A stretch of DNA of 64,000 nucleotides from Rhizobium sp. R634 (GTDB lineage: Bacteria; Pseudomonadota; Alphaproteobacteria; Rhizobiales; Rhizobiaceae), in assembly GCF_002211305.1 (NCBI RefSeq), contig NZ_LOKW01000006.1, forward strand, positions 185,089 to 249,088, given 5' to 3'. This document shows, piece after piece, positions 45,911 to 57,716 of this stretch; position 1 is the first letter of the stretch; the number at the start of each line of letters is the position of its first letter. The notes under the pieces were generated by a model. It made no database searches. It saw only the letters and a program-made list of their open reading frames with translations, and was not told the origin of the DNA. Made by a program: the position numbers and the translations under genes.

Positions 45911-46792
45911 GTGGCTTTACCAGGCGACACCGCGGCGGGCCGGCTGGCGATCATCGCCGGCGGCGGCCTTCTGCCTTCCTATGTTGCCGAAGCGGCGCGT
46001 GCGGCTGGCGAAAATCCCGTCATCGTCGCGCTCAAGGATGAAAGCGACCGTCGTTGGGAAGGCTATGATCACGCCGTCATCGGCATCGGCGATTTCGCGG
46101 CTCTCGACGGTCTCTTCAACCAGTATGGCGTCGGCCGCGTCGTCATGTCCGGCAGCGTGCGCCGCCGGCCGGAATGGCGTGAGGTGCGCCCGACGCTGCG
46201 CATCCTGATGAAGGTCCCGGCCACGATCCGTACGCTGCTCTCCGGCGGTGACGATACCGTTCTTCAGATGGTGATCCGGTTGATCGAGGGAAACGGCCGG
46301 CGCGTCGTCGGTGCCCATGAAATCGCCCCCGATCTTCTTGCTTCCGTCGGCCCCCTTGGTGCGGTGACACCGTCCGAGGAGGACCGGCGCGATATCGCCC
46401 GCGCTGCCGAAGCCGCCGAAATGCTCGGACGGCTCGATGTCGGGCAGGGCGCTATCAGCATCGGCGGCCGCATCGTCGCATTGGAGGGGCTCGAGGGCAC
46501 GGACGGGATGCTGGAACGGGTCGCGGATCTCCGAACCGCCGGCCGTATTTCGCCGCGCCGCCGCGGCGCGCTCGTCAAGCTGTGCAAGCCGCAGCAGGAT
46601 ATCCGCGCCGACCTGCCGGCGATCGGGATTTCCACGGTCCTCAACGCAAAAAAAGCGGGTCTCGGTGGCATCGTCGTGGAGGCCGGCCGTTCTCTGGTGC
46701 TCGATCGCGCTGCCGTCATCAAGGCCGCCGATGAAGCCGGCCTGTTCGTCTGCGGTATCGATCGCGGCCTGCCGGCAGGGGGGCTCGAATGA
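45911..46792 (+). CDS. lpxI: UDP-2,3-diacylglucosamine pyrophosphatase LpxI
   Basis: A 293-residue protein of the DUF1009/LpxI family, which replaces LpxH in alphaproteobacteria to make lipid X. LAIIAGGGLLPSYVAEAAR, GVGRVVMSGSVRRRPEW, SGGDDTVLQMVIRLIEGNGRRVVGAH and the C-terminal AGRSLVLDRAAVIKAADEAGLFVCGI are family blocks. GTG start three bases after lpxA. Overlaps lpxB by four bases. Confidence 0.95.
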   Translation: MALPGDTAAGRLAIIAGGGLLPSYVAEAARAAGENPVIVALKDESDRRWEGYDHAVIGIGDFAALDGLFNQYGVGRVVMSGSVRRRPEWREVRPTLRILMKVPATIRTLLSGGDDTVLQMVIRLIEGNGRRVVGAHEIAPDLLASVGPLGAVTPSEEDRRDIARAAEAAEMLGRLDVGQGAISIGGRIVALEGLEGTDGMLERVADLRTAGRISPRRRGALVKLCKPQQDIRADLPAIGISTVLNAKKAGLGGIVVEAGRSLVLDRAAVIKAADEAGLFVCGIDRGLPAGGLE

Positions 46793-47958
46793 CCGGGACG
46801 CCGCTCAAGGTCGCCGTCATTGCCGGCGAAGTCTCCGGTGATCTGCTCGGCGCCGATCTCATCGCTGCCCTGAAGCGTATTCATCGCGGACCGGTGGAAC
46901 TCGTCGGCGTCGGCGGCGAGGGGCTGCAGGCCGAAGGCTTGAGTTCCCTGTTCGATTTCTCCGAGCTGTCGATCATGGGCATCACCCAGGTGCTGAGCCG
47001 GCTGCCAAGACTGTTCGGATTGATCCGCCAGACGGCGGCTGATATCATCGAGGCCAGGCCGGATATTCTGCTCATCATCGACAGCCCGGATTTCACCCAT
47101 CGCGTCGCCAAGCGTGTCCGCACCGCGCTGCCCGATCTGCCCGTCGTCAATTATGTCTGTCCCAGCGTCTGGGCCTGGAAGGAATATCGTGCGACGCGCA
47201 TGCTCGGCTATGTCGACCATGTGCTCGCCATTTTGCCCTTTGAGCCGGCGGTTATGCGCGCGCTCGGCGGACCGGCAACGACCTATGTGGGGCATCGCCT
47301 GACTGCCGATCCTGCGCTGCTGGAAACCAGGCGCCTGCGCGCCGGCAGGCAGCCCGGTAACGGCACGATCCTGCTTCTTCCGGGCTCGCGTTCCTCAGAA
47401 ATAAAGAAGCTTCTGCCCTATTTCGAGGCTGCCGCAAACGAGCTTGCGGCCCGCAACGGGCCGATGCGCTTCATTCTGCCGACGGTGACGCACAAGCAGG
47501 CGCTTGTCCGGGAAATGACGGCCGGATGGGCCGCAAAGCCGGAGATTGTCGTTGGCGCGGAAGCGAAATGGAAGGCCTTCGCTGAAGCCGATGCGGCCAT
47601 GGCGGCGTCCGGAACTGTCATACTCGAACTGGCGCTTGCCGATGTTCCCGTCGTTTCCGCCTATAAGGTCGATTGGATCATGCGCATGCTGACATCGAGT
47701 ATCAAGACCTGGACCGGCGCCCTGCCGAACCTGATTGCCGATTATGCGGTCGTACCGGAGTATCTGAACGATGTCGTTCGCGGCGCAAGCCTCGCACGCT
47801 GGATGGAAAGGCTGTCGGCCGACACCTATCAGCTCAAGGCGATGAAGGAGGGCTACGAGCTCATGTGGCAGCGGATGCAGACGGAAAGACCGCCGGGAGA
47901 GCACGCGGCGCAGATATTGCTCGACGTTCTCGCCAATAAAAAACCCGGCCATCTCTGA
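46789..47958 (+). CDS. lpxB: Lipid-A-disaccharide synthase
   Basis: A 389-residue GT-B glycosyltransferase (family 19) joining lipid X to UDP-diacylglucosamine. VAVIAGEVSGDLLGADLIAALKR, LLIIDSPDFTHRVAKRVR, PSVWAWKEYRA, LLLPGSRSSEIKKLLPYF and MAASGTVILELALADVP mark it. Last gene of the lpxD-fabZ-lpxA-lpxI-lpxB run; its stop lies inside the terminator stem-loop. Confidence 0.97.
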   Translation: MTGTPLKVAVIAGEVSGDLLGADLIAALKRIHRGPVELVGVGGEGLQAEGLSSLFDFSELSIMGITQVLSRLPRLFGLIRQTAADIIEARPDILLIIDSPDFTHRVAKRVRTALPDLPVVNYVCPSVWAWKEYRATRMLGYVDHVLAILPFEPAVMRALGGPATTYVGHRLTADPALLETRRLRAGRQPGNGTILLLPGSRSSEIKKLLPYFEAAANELAARNGPMRFILPTVTHKQALVREMTAGWAAKPEIVVGAEAKWKAFAEADAAMAASGTVILELALADVPVVSAYKVDWIMRMLTSSIKTWTGALPNLIADYAVVPEYLNDVVRGASLARWMERLSADTYQLKAMKEGYELMWQRMQTERPPGEHAAQILLDVLANKKPGHL

Positions 47959-47972
47959 CCGGGTTTTCTTTT
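47940..47972. terminator. Bidirectional terminator between lpxB and gltA
   Basis: A perfect 9-bp stem (AAAACCCGG/CCGGGTTTT) with a 10-base loop and T-runs on both strands. The lpxB stop codon (47956-47958) lies in the loop. Confidence 0.85.
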
Positions 47973-47986
47973 GTCTTGTTCAGCCT

Positions 47987-49276
47987 TCAGCGCTTCGAAA
48001 CCGGGATATAATCGCGCTTCGGTTCGCCGACATAGAGCTGGCGCGGACGGCCGATGCGCTGCTCCGGATCCTCGATCATTTCGTTCCACTGCGCGATCCA
48101 GCCGACGGTGCGGGCGAGCGCGAAGAGCACGGTGAACATGGTCGTGGGGAAGCCCAGCGCCTTCAGCGTGATGCCGGAGTAGAAGTCGATATTCGGATAG
48201 AGCTTCTTCTCGATGAAATATTCGTCGGTGAGCGCGATGCGCTCCAGCTCCATCGCCACTTCGAGCAGCGGATCGTCCTTGATGCCGAGCTCGCCGAGCA
48301 CTTCATGCGTCGTCTTCTGCATGATCTTGGCGCGCGGATCGTAGTTCTTATAGACGCGGTGACCGAAGCCCATCAGGCGGAACGGATCGTTCTTGTCCTT
48401 GGCGCGGGCAATATACTCAGGAATGTGGTCGACCGTGCCTATCTCTGTCAGCATGTTGAGCGCTGCTTCGTTGGCGCCGCCGTGGGCGGGCCCCCAGAGG
48501 CAGGCGATGCCTGCAGCGATGCAGGCGAACGGGTTGGCACCCGACGAGCCGGCGAGGCGGACGGTCGAGGTCGAAGCGTTCTGTTCGTGATCGGCATGCA
48601 GGATGAAGATGCGGTCCATGGCGCGGGAAAGCACCGGATTGACCACATATTCCTCGCAAGGAACGGCAAAGCACATGCGCAGGAAGTTCGACGCATAGTC
48701 GAGGTCGTTCTTCGGGTAAACGAAGGGCTGGCCGATATGGTACTTGTAGGCCATGGCGGCCAGCGTCGGCATCTTGGCGATCATGCGCAGGCTGGCGACC
48801 ATGCGCTGGTGCGGATCGGTGATGTCGGTCGAGTCGTGATAGAAGGCCGACAGCGCGCCGACGCAGCCGCACATGACGGCCATCGGATGCGCATCGCGGC
48901 GGAAGCCGGTGAAGAAGCGGCTCATCTGCTCATGCACCATCGTGTGGTGCGTGACGCGATAATCGAAATCCTTCTTCTGCGCAGCCGTCGGCAGTTCGCC
49001 GTAGAGAAGCAGATAGCAGACCTCAAGGAAGTCGCCGTGTTCTGCGAGCTGCTCGATCGGATAGCCGCGATGCAGCAGAACGCCCTCATCGCCATCGATG
49101 TAGGTGATTTTCGATTCACAGGATGCGGTCGAGGTGAAACCCGGATCGTACGTGAAGGAGGCAGTGTTCTTGTAGAGAGCACCGATATCGATGACGCTCG
49201 GGCCGATCGTGCCGCTTTTGACGGCGAGGTCGACTGATTTGTCACCGATTTTTATTGTAGCGCTTTGATCCGTCAT
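47987..49276 (-). CDS. gltA: Citrate synthase
   Basis: A 429-residue hexameric-type (type II) citrate synthase feeding acetyl-CoA into the TCA cycle. [36 protein letters not shown] (catalytic His), [14 protein letters not shown] and the C-terminal [24 protein letters not shown] are family landmarks. The start at 49276 follows CGGAGGA at seven bases; the open frame extends 20 codons upstream without support. Convergent with the lpx operon. Confidence 0.98.
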   Translation of the reverse strand: MTDQSATIKIGDKSVDLAVKSGTIGPSVIDIGALYKNTASFTYDPGFTSTASCESKITYIDGDEGVLLHRGYPIEQLAEHGDFLEVCYLLLYGELPTAAQKKDFDYRVTHHTMVHEQMSRFFTGFRRDAHPMAVMCGCVGALSAFYHDSTDITDPHQRMVASLRMIAKMPTLAAMAYKYHIGQPFVYPKNDLDYASNFLRMCFAVPCEEYVVNPVLSRAMDRIFILHADHEQNASTSTVRLAGSSGANPFACIAAGIACLWGPAHGGANEAALNMLTEIGTVDHIPEYIARAKDKNDPFRLMGFGHRVYKNYDPRAKIMQKTTHEVLGELGIKDDPLLEVAMELERIALTDEYFIEKKLYPNIDFYSGITLKALGFPTTMFTVLFALARTVGWIAQWNEMIEDPEQRIGRPRQLYVGEPKRDYIPVSKR

Positions 49277-49566
49277 ACTGATCCTCCGAAATGTCGGTGG
49301 CGCCACAAAAGCGCCATAGGGGTTAAGCGTCCTCACCGATAGCTATATGATCGCGAAGCTAATGCCAAGTTACCGTGACGCCATTTTGTGCGTTGCGGCA
49401 TCACCTTTTAGGCACTGCAGCGATGAACTGCGTGCATAGCGGAAGCCAATGATTCGACTGGTCTTTTGGTGCTCGCGATTTTCCCTCATATTTCAATCGA
49501 TTATCCTTGCGGGATTTGAGAGGAAGCTGCATTCTGGCCGCCTTGGCGGGTGATTTTTGGCGGCGC

Positions 49567-51993
49567 ATGCAGGGGTTGAAGACAGTCGAATTGCGGCCGG
49601 AAGCAGGCGCTGGGCCTGCCGATTCCGCAGGTCTTTCGGCGCCCGTGGTGACGCGGCCGGCAAGAACGCAGGCGGCGGCGCCGTTGTGTCACCGGCTGCC
49701 GGCCGCAGCCGCCCGAGCGCTGCGTGGCGGCCTTCGCATGCTGGGCGAGGAGGCGGATCATGGCCGCCTGCTGCTGTTCTCGCCGGTCTTCCTCGGCGCA
49801 GGAGCCGCTTTCTGGTTTCTCGCGGCATCGGACTTTCCAGTCGTTGCATTGCTGCTCTGCCTGTCGGCGCTGGCGGTCGCGATCCTCGTGATCGGCAGCA
49901 GCAGGGTGGTTTTGCGGGCAATGCTGCTGGCGCTTGCTTTCGTAGTCTGCGGCATGCTGTCAGCGCAGCTGGAGACCTGGCGAGCCTCGACGGTGATCCT
50001 CGATTCCGCCGTGACGACGACGGTGACAGGCCGCGTCGAGCGGCGCGAGGGCGACGACCGCGGGCGATGGCGCTACATTCTCGCCGTCACCGCCACCGAG
50101 GCGCCGACGCTGAAGCGGCCCCCGGAGCGTGTAACCGCAATCGCCCGTAGCACCGGCGCACCCTTCGAAATCGGCGACATCATTACCGGCAGGGCGCGGC
50201 TGACGCCGCCGTCAGGTCCGGCGCTTCCCGAACTCAACGATTTCTCCTTCGGCGCCTATTTTGACGGCATCGGTGCGAACGGTTTCTTCTACGGCGCGCC
50301 TGAGAAGGTCGACCTGCAGGCAGGCCCGCAGGCCGCGGCATCAGTGCCCGAGGCGCTGCTCGAATGGCTCTACCGGCTGCGCAGCGGCATCGGCGATCGC
50401 ATAAGATCGGTGCTGCCCGGCGACACCGGCGCTTTTGCGGCCGCCCTCGTGACGGACGAACGGCGCGCCATTTCGAACGAGACGACGGAGGCGCTGCGCC
50501 AGTCTGGCCTTGCCCATATCATCGCCATATCGGGTCTCAATATGGCCTTGTCCGCCGGCATCTTCTTCGTCGGCTTTCGAATGCTGCTCAGCCTCTTTCC
50601 CGTCGTCGCCCAGGCCTATCCGACGAAGAAGATCGCCGCCGCCGGCGCGCTCCTTGCCGTCACGGCCTACTTCCTGATCTCCGGTTTCGCCGTCTCGGCC
50701 GAGCGCGCTTTCATCATGATGGCCGTGATGCTGATTGCCGTCTTCTTCGACCGGCCGTCGATCAGCCTGCGCAATGTCGCGCTGTCCGCGCTTGTCATTA
50801 TCGCCATTTCGCCCTCCGAGGTGTTGGGCCCGAGCTTCCAGATGTCCTTTGCTGCGACATTGGCATTGGTTTCCGGGTATCAGATGTGGAAGGACCGGCG
50901 CGTCCGGGAAAACGCCTTTCTGAAATTGCCGATCATCAGGCCCATCGTTCCGGTGGCGGGGTTCTTCATCGGCGTCTTCCTGACCTCGCTGATCGGCGGC
51001 TTTTCGACCGCGCTGTTTTCGATCGAGCATTTTCATCGCCTGACCGCTTACGGCCTGCCGGCAAATCTCGCGACGATGCCGATCATCTCCTTCATCGTCA
51101 TGCCGGCCGGGCTGCTGGCGATGCTGCTCATGCCTTTCGGCCTGGATGCCGTGCCCTGGAAGGTGGTTGGATTCGGCCTCGATCTGGTGATCGCGGTCGC
51201 AAAGACGGTTTCCGGCTGGGGCGGTGACATCGGGGTCGGACGGTTGCCCGGCTGGTACTTTGCAGTGGCTGTCGCCGGCTTCCTGCTCGTGACCCTGCTA
51301 CGCACCCGGTTGCGGCATATCGGTGCTGCCGTCATTGCCGGCTCGACGCTTGTTTTGCTGCTTCTGCCGGCTCCTCGCGCCCCGGATCTGGTGATTTCGG
51401 AGGATGGCGCTCTGGTCGCGGTCGTGGAGGCGACCGCTATGGCTTCCAATCGCCCGAAGCCTTCGGATTTCATCTTCGATCAGTGGCAGCGAGCATTGGT
51501 CCTGCCCACGCATCATCCTCCGAAGATGCTGGAAGGCCCGGCGATTCCGGAAGGAGAAGATCGGCGCCTCAAGCTTTCCGCAGATCAGCAGGAGGAGGTG
51601 AGGACCGCGATGCAGGCCGCCGCAACGGGCGGCGAAACAAACCGCTTTTCCTGCGTCAAAAAGGCCTGGTGCATATCGCGGCTTGCCAGTGGAAAGGTCC
51701 TGACCGTCATCGACAATGCCGCCTATCTCGGTCCGGCCTGCGATGTGGGCAACATCGTCGTGACGTCGGTGCGGCTGCGCTTCGACCGTTGCCGCTCAGG
51801 CGCAATGCTTTTCACCGGAGAGACGCTCCGCAAGAGCGGTTCCGTCGAATTGCGCTTTACGGATGACGGTCCGCAAACCGTCACCGCATTCGGCCTGCTG
51901 TCGAGGCCATGGACGCGCCATCGCGCCTATGACTGGCGCACCGGCAATTTCGCCGAATCCGGCGTAATCGATGTCAGTGATAGCGGCGGATGA
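49567..51993 (+). CDS. comEC: ComEC/Rec2-type competence protein
   Basis: An 808-residue polytopic membrane protein. An N-terminal DUF4131-type region (about 60-220, with hydrophobic segments and an OB-like part) is followed by the competence domain with [22 protein letters not shown] near residue 315 and about eight further membrane segments. The C-terminal 200 residues lack the HxHxDH signature of the metallo-beta-lactamase domain found in Bacillus ComEC. Start uncertain: a TTG at 49507 would add 20 residues. Its 3' end overlaps the convergent lexA by 20 bases. The expected role is DNA passage across the inner membrane. Confidence 0.88.
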   Translation: MQGLKTVELRPEAGAGPADSAGLSAPVVTRPARTQAAAPLCHRLPAAAARALRGGLRMLGEEADHGRLLLFSPVFLGAGAAFWFLAASDFPVVALLLCLSALAVAILVIGSSRVVLRAMLLALAFVVCGMLSAQLETWRASTVILDSAVTTTVTGRVERREGDDRGRWRYILAVTATEAPTLKRPPERVTAIARSTGAPFEIGDIITGRARLTPPSGPALPELNDFSFGAYFDGIGANGFFYGAPEKVDLQAGPQAAASVPEALLEWLYRLRSGIGDRIRSVLPGDTGAFAAALVTDERRAISNETTEALRQSGLAHIIAISGLNMALSAGIFFVGFRMLLSLFPVVAQAYPTKKIAAAGALLAVTAYFLISGFAVSAERAFIMMAVMLIAVFFDRPSISLRNVALSALVIIAISPSEVLGPSFQMSFAATLALVSGYQMWKDRRVRENAFLKLPIIRPIVPVAGFFIGVFLTSLIGGFSTALFSIEHFHRLTAYGLPANLATMPIISFIVMPAGLLAMLLMPFGLDAVPWKVVGFGLDLVIAVAKTVSGWGGDIGVGRLPGWYFAVAVAGFLLVTLLRTRLRHIGAAVIAGSTLVLLLLPAPRAPDLVISEDGALVAVVEATAMASNRPKPSDFIFDQWQRALVLPTHHPPKMLEGPAIPEGEDRRLKLSADQQEEVRTAMQAAATGGETNRFSCVKKAWCISRLASGKVLTVIDNAAYLGPACDVGNIVVTSVRLRFDRCRSGAMLFTGETLRKSGSVELRFTDDGPQTVTAFGLLSRPWTRHRAYDWRTGNFAESGVIDVSDSGG

Positions 51994-52693
51994 GACCGAC
52001 GAGCTTGCCCTGAACCTTGACGCGATCAGGCCCGAAGATACGGGTCTCGTAAGCCGGGTTGGCCGCTTCCAGGGCGATCGATGCGCCCTTGCGGCGGAAA
52101 CGCTTCAGCGTCGCTTCCTCGTCGTCGACGAGCGCGACGACAATGTCGCCGGGATTGGCGGTGCTGCCGTTGCGAATGATCACGGTGTCGCCGTCGAAGA
52201 TGCCGGCATCGATCATCGAATCGCCTTTGACCTCGAGCGCATAATGCTCGCCATTGCCGAGCATATCGGCGGGAACGACGATGTCGTGGGTGTTGTTCTG
52301 GATCGCCGAGATCGGAACGCCGGCGGCGATGCGGCCCATGACGGGCACCGAGACCGAGTTGCCGTTATCGGCGACGGGCTTTGCTGGAGCGGGCGCGGCC
52401 ACAGGCTGGGGCTTGCCGAGGCTGCCTTCGATGACGCTCGGCGAAAAGCCGCGCCGGGGCTGGATGCTGGGGCTGTAGGCTTCCGGGAGCTTGATGACCT
52501 CAAGGGCGCGAGCGCGATTCGGTAGGCGGCGAATGAAGCCGCGCTCCTCGAGCGCCGTGATCAGCCGGTGAATGCCGGACTTGGAAGCCAGATCCAGGGC
52601 ATCCTTCATCTCGTCGAAAGACGGCGGAACGCCGGATTCCTTCATGCGCTCATGAATGAAAAGGAGAAGCTCCTGTTGTTTGCGCGTGAGCAT
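51974..52693 (-). CDS. lexA: SOS repressor LexA
   Basis: A 239-residue repressor of the DNA damage response. The N-terminal winged helix ([29 protein letters not shown]) is followed by a linker and the S24 protease domain. The self-cleavage Ala-Gly is in [10 protein letters not shown] near residue 132, the catalytic Ser in [11 protein letters not shown] near 157 and Lys in [14 protein letters not shown] near 195. The start at 52693 is chosen because the longer frame would run into its own operator. An operator lies 48 bases upstream. Confidence 0.97.
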   Translation of the reverse strand: MLTRKQQELLLFIHERMKESGVPPSFDEMKDALDLASKSGIHRLITALEERGFIRRLPNRARALEVIKLPEAYSPSIQPRRGFSPSVIEGSLGKPQPVAAPAPAKPVADNGNSVSVPVMGRIAAGVPISAIQNNTHDIVVPADMLGNGEHYALEVKGDSMIDAGIFDGDTVIIRNGSTANPGDIVVALVDDEEATLKRFRRKGASIALEAANPAYETRIFGPDRVKVQGKLVGLIRRYH

Positions 52694-52740
52694 CGACGTC
52701 AGACCCCGTGATTGAAACAAATCCAGAACAGACACTATAT

Positions 52741-52755
52741 GTTCCATATGTGTTC
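52741..52755. promoter_or_regulatory. LexA (SOS) box
   Basis: GTTC-CATATGT-GTTC exactly matches the alphaproteobacterial GTTC-N7-GTTC consensus. It lies upstream of lexA and supports autoregulation. Confidence 0.9.
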
Positions 52756-52890
52756 CGCAAGTAGCTAAATTTCCGTAAAACTTGGCGTCAACTCGTTGAG
52801 ATTTTTATTTTCATTCGCCGGATCGCCGGGCAGGCCTTGAATTGAGATGAGCGCTGGCGCACATCTCTAGCTGTTTCGGGAGGGGATATC

Positions 52891-53787
52891 ATGAACAGGC
52901 ATTCCGCCAACCCGCATCCGCTGGATCATCTGGTGCTGCCCGTCGTCAATATCGATCTGGCGCGCGAGAGGCTCGGCAAGCTCGGCTTCACCGTCGCCGC
53001 CGACGCGCGCCATCCCTTCGGGACGGAGAATGCCTGCGTCTACTTTGCCGATAAAACCTATCTGGAGCCGCTCGGTGTGGCGAGCGTCGAGGAGAGCGAG
53101 GCATCGGCGCGGAAGGGCAATGTGTTTACCGCCCGCAACCAGGCTTTCCGTTTCCGCTGCGGCGATGAGGGGCTTTCGGCGGTGGCTTTCGGCACTGCGG
53201 ATGCTGGCCGCGATCATCATAACTTCGTTGGCAAGGCAGCGAGCGCCGGTGAAATGCTGCAGTTCAGCCGGCCGATGACGATGCCGGATGGATCTGAAAG
53301 CATCGCCGGCTTCAAGCTTGCCTTTGCCGCTGATCTGCGTGCGCCTGACCTCTTCCTCATCAGTGTCGAGCGTATCAGTCCGCTCCCGGCAGATCGTGGC
53401 GCGCTGGAGGCGCATGCAAATGGCGTCATGGGCATTGCCGAGGTGGCGCTTAGCGCGCCGGACGCTGCGGCATTCGGAACTTTCGTCGGCCTTGCCGCGG
53501 GACAATCGGCGATCGAGAAAACCGGCTTCGGCGTCAAGATCGCGGCGTCGAATGCAAAGATCAACCTTATGACGCCGGAAGGGCTGGAAGCTTATTTTGA
53601 GATCGCCGTTTCGCACGCCGAACGCGGCCTGCGCGGGCGGGCCATCCTCTTCAATGTCACCGATCTTGCCGTGACAGAAGCGCATTTGGCTGCTAACGGG
53701 GTGACCTACACGCGCAAGAACAATCGCATTCTGGTGAAGCCCGCGCCCGGGCAGGGCACGCTCTTCGCCTTCGAGGAACCACGATGA
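52891..53787 (+). CDS. VOC family protein (glyoxalase-like domain)
   Basis: A 298-residue protein opening [26 protein letters not shown], the first beta-alpha-beta unit of a vicinal-oxygen-chelate domain of the Glyoxalase_3-like type. The second half ([22 protein letters not shown]) looks like a repeat of the fold. No substrate can be assigned. GAGGGG lies seven bases before the ATG. It overlaps kdsA by four bases, so the two are probably cotranslated, though a role in Kdo synthesis is not established. Confidence 0.82.
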   Translation: MNRHSANPHPLDHLVLPVVNIDLARERLGKLGFTVAADARHPFGTENACVYFADKTYLEPLGVASVEESEASARKGNVFTARNQAFRFRCGDEGLSAVAFGTADAGRDHHNFVGKAASAGEMLQFSRPMTMPDGSESIAGFKLAFAADLRAPDLFLISVERISPLPADRGALEAHANGVMGIAEVALSAPDAAAFGTFVGLAAGQSAIEKTGFGVKIAASNAKINLMTPEGLEAYFEIAVSHAERGLRGRAILFNVTDLAVTEAHLAANGVTYTRKNNRILVKPAPGQGTLFAFEEPR

Positions 53788-54629
53788 GCTCCAATACGAA
53801 TTCCGAAGTCAAGATCGGCGAAGGCAACGGCCAGGTCACCTTTTCCAATACCGGCCGCCTGTCGCTGATCGCCGGCCCCTGCCAGATGGAAAGCCGCGAT
53901 CACGCCTTCATGGTGGCCGAGACGCTGAAGGAGCTTTGCGGCAAGCTCGGCATCGGCCTGATTTACAAGAGCTCCTTTGACAAGGCGAACCGCACGTCGC
54001 TTTCGGCCGAACGCGGCATCGGGCTGGAAAAGGGCATGGAGGTTTTTGCCGATCTCAAGAAGGAATTCGGGTTTCCCGTTCTGACCGATGTTCACACCGC
54101 CGAGCAGTGCACGGAAGTGGCAAAGACCGTCGATGTCCTGCAGATCCCGGCCTTCCTCTGCCGCCAGACCGACCTTCTGATTGCCGCCGCCAAGACCGGC
54201 CGCGTCGTCAACGTCAAGAAGGGCCAGTTTCTCGCTCCCTGGGATATGAAGAACGTCCTGAAGAAGCTCAATGCCAGCGGCAATCCGAACGTGCTGCTGT
54301 GCGAGCGCGGTGCCTCCTTCGGCTACAACACGCTGGTCTCCGACATGCGCTCGCTGCCGATCATGGCGGCGATGGGCGCGCCGGTCGTCTTCGATGCCAC
54401 CCATTCGGTGGCACAGCCGGGCGGGCAGGGCGATTCCTCCGGCGGTCAGCGGGAATTCGTCGAAACGCTGGCGCGCGCGGCCGTCGCCACCGGAATTGCG
54501 GGCGTCTTCCTCGAAACTCACCAGGACCCCGACAATGCGCCTTCCGACGGCCCCAACATGGTCTATCTCAAGGACATGCCGCGGCTCCTCGAAAAGCTGC
54601 TGGCCTTTGATGCGATCGCCAAGGCGTGA
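53784..54629 (+). CDS. kdsA: 3-deoxy-8-phosphooctulonate synthase (Kdo-8-P synthase)
   Basis: A 281-residue TIM-barrel aldolase joining phosphoenolpyruvate and arabinose-5-phosphate for the LPS core sugar Kdo. [74 protein letters not shown] and [18 protein letters not shown] are diagnostic. The Cys in GPCQ points to a metal-dependent or metal-site-bearing form, but the Asn/Cys class needs alignment. It is translationally coupled to the VOC gene; eno follows after 141 bases. Confidence 0.97.
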   Translation: MSSNTNSEVKIGEGNGQVTFSNTGRLSLIAGPCQMESRDHAFMVAETLKELCGKLGIGLIYKSSFDKANRTSLSAERGIGLEKGMEVFADLKKEFGFPVLTDVHTAEQCTEVAKTVDVLQIPAFLCRQTDLLIAAAKTGRVVNVKKGQFLAPWDMKNVLKKLNASGNPNVLLCERGASFGYNTLVSDMRSLPIMAAMGAPVVFDATHSVAQPGGQGDSSGGQREFVETLARAAVATGIAGVFLETHQDPDNAPSDGPNMVYLKDMPRLLEKLLAFDAIAKA

Positions 54630-54728
54630 TGTTCAACAGGCTGACATGATCGTGTTATAGGCCACATCGGAGCGCTGGTCCGGAGGCGTGAAACTGCAGC
54701 ATTGTAATTTGCACGCCTTCGATTATGA

Positions 54729-56045
<1,317 letters not shown>

Positions 56046-56071
56046 TCGGATCTGATTTTCAATCGCTTGAG

Positions 56072-56105
56072 CCCCGCGCCTTGTGAGAGGCGCTGGGTTT
56101 TTTAT
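56072..56105 (+). terminator. Terminator of eno
   Basis: A 10-bp stem with one mismatch (CCCCGCGCCT/AGGCGCTGGG), 6-base loop and T-run. Confidence 0.8.
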
Positions 56106-56188
56106 TGCCCGCTTTTTAGAGTCAACGAACGGTTAATCTCTGCGCGTTAGATTGAACGAATTGGTAATGCGTTCAAGAGCATGCGTGT

Positions 56189-56509
56189 ATGTGGACAAAG
56201 CATCATAAGAAGAGAAGAATCGGTCGCTTCGTCATTCCGGCCATGACGGTCGCCTTCCTCTCCTACTTCGGTTATCATTGCATCCATGGCGATTACGGCC
56301 TGCGCGCGACGGAGACGTTCGAGCGCCAGCGGATTGAGCGCGAAAAAGAGCTTGCGGTCTTGAAGGCGAAGCGCGAACATCTGGAAAGCCAGGTCGCGCT
56401 GCTGAGTGACGGCTCGCTCGACAAGGATATGCTGGACGAAAAGGCGCGTTACCAGCTCAATATGTCGCGCGCGGACGAGATCGTCATATTCAACCACTAT
56501 TCCAATTAA
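56189..56509 (+). CDS. ftsB: Septum formation initiator family protein (FtsB/DivIC-like)
   Basis: A 106-residue bitopic protein. One membrane helix (about residues 13-31, FVIPAMTVAFLSYFGYH) is followed by a coiled coil (ERQRIEREKELAVLKAKREHLESQVALL, split over residues 49-77) and a conserved end, LDEKARYQLNMSRADEIVIF. It would join FtsL and FtsQ in the divisome. The position between eno and pdhA is conserved in this group. Upstream ribosome site is weak. Confidence 0.9.
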   Translation: MWTKHHKKRRIGRFVIPAMTVAFLSYFGYHCIHGDYGLRATETFERQRIEREKELAVLKAKREHLESQVALLSDGSLDKDMLDEKARYQLNMSRADEIVIFNHYSN

Positions 56510-56654
56510 CCGAAATTCGGTTAATTACGATTTCGATAACCTTATCAACGATTTAGCTAAGAATATGAGCCATGCAATTATGGCATTGCTGTGGTCATAT
56601 TTCTTCCCTATGGTACGCGCCATCGAGAACCGATAAACCCATAGGGAGGGTTGA

Positions 56655-57701
56655 ATGGCGCCGCGAAAGACCGCGACCGTTTCCAGCCGCAAAACTGCAG
56701 CAAAATCCACAGTCAAAGCATCGAATGGTGGCCCGGTAGCCGACTTCGATCGTGACGAAGAGCTCAAGGCCTATCGCGAGATGCTGCTGATCCGCCGCTT
56801 CGAGGAGAAGGCCGGCCAGCTTTACGGCATGGGCTTCATCGGCGGCTTTTGCCATCTTTACATCGGTCAGGAAGCCGTCGTCGTCGGCATGCAGATGGCG
56901 CAGAAGGAAGGCGACCAGGTCATCACCGCCTATCGCGACCACGGCCATATGCTCGCAACCGGCATGGAAGCGCGCGGCGTCATGGCCGAGCTGACCGGCC
57001 GTCGCAGCGGCTATTCCCGCGGCAAGGGCGGCTCGATGCACATGTTCTCGAAAGAGAAGCATTTCTACGGCGGCCACGGCATCGTCGGCGCCCAGGTTTC
57101 GCTCGGAACGGGCCTTGCCTTCGCAAACCGCTACCGTAACAACGGCAATGTCGCCGTTGCCTATTTCGGCGATGGTGCGGCCAACCAGGGCCAGGTTTAC
57201 GAGAGCTTCAACATGGCGGCTCTCTGGAAGCTGCCGATTGTCTATATCGTCGAGAACAACCGTTACGCCATGGGCACCTCGACGGCGCGCGCCACGGCGC
57301 AGTCGAACTATTCGCTTCGCGGCTCCGGCTTCGGCATCCCCGGCATTCAGGTCGACGGCATGGACGTTCGCGCCGTCAAGGCGGCGGCCGACGAGGCGTT
57401 CGAACACTGCCGTTCCGGCAAGGGTCCGATCATCCTCGAAATGCTGACCTATCGTTATCGCGGCCACTCCATGTCGGACCCGGCGAAGTATCGTACCAAG
57501 GAAGAAGTGCAGAAGATGCGCTCCGAGCAGGACCCGATCGAGCAGGTGAAGGCGCGCCTCATCGAGAAGGGCTGGGCTTCCGAAGACGATCTGAAGGCGA
57601 TCGACAAGGATGTCCGCGACATCGTCGCGGACAGCGCCGACTTCGCCCAGGCCGATCCGGAGCCGGATGCATCCGAACTCTACACCGACATTCTGCTCTA
57701 A
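56655..57701 (+). CDS. pdhA: Pyruvate dehydrogenase E1 component, alpha subunit
   Basis: A 348-residue subunit of heterotetrameric E1, which decarboxylates pyruvate with thiamine diphosphate. A Lys/Ala-rich 30-residue N-terminal extension precedes MLLIRRFEEKAGQLYGMGFIGGFCHLYIGQEA. The ThDP/Mg site GDGAANQGQVYESFNMAALW is near 175, and YRYRGHSMSDPAKYR is the phosphorylation-loop region. GGGAGG lies before the ATG. First gene of pdhABC. Confidence 0.97.
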   Translation: MAPRKTATVSSRKTAAKSTVKASNGGPVADFDRDEELKAYREMLLIRRFEEKAGQLYGMGFIGGFCHLYIGQEAVVVGMQMAQKEGDQVITAYRDHGHMLATGMEARGVMAELTGRRSGYSRGKGGSMHMFSKEKHFYGGHGIVGAQVSLGTGLAFANRYRNNGNVAVAYFGDGAANQGQVYESFNMAALWKLPIVYIVENNRYAMGTSTARATAQSNYSLRGSGFGIPGIQVDGMDVRAVKAAADEAFEHCRSGKGPIILEMLTYRYRGHSMSDPAKYRTKEEVQKMRSEQDPIEQVKARLIEKGWASEDDLKAIDKDVRDIVADSADFAQADPEPDASELYTDILL

Positions 57702-57716
57702 TCGGGGAGGGAACCC

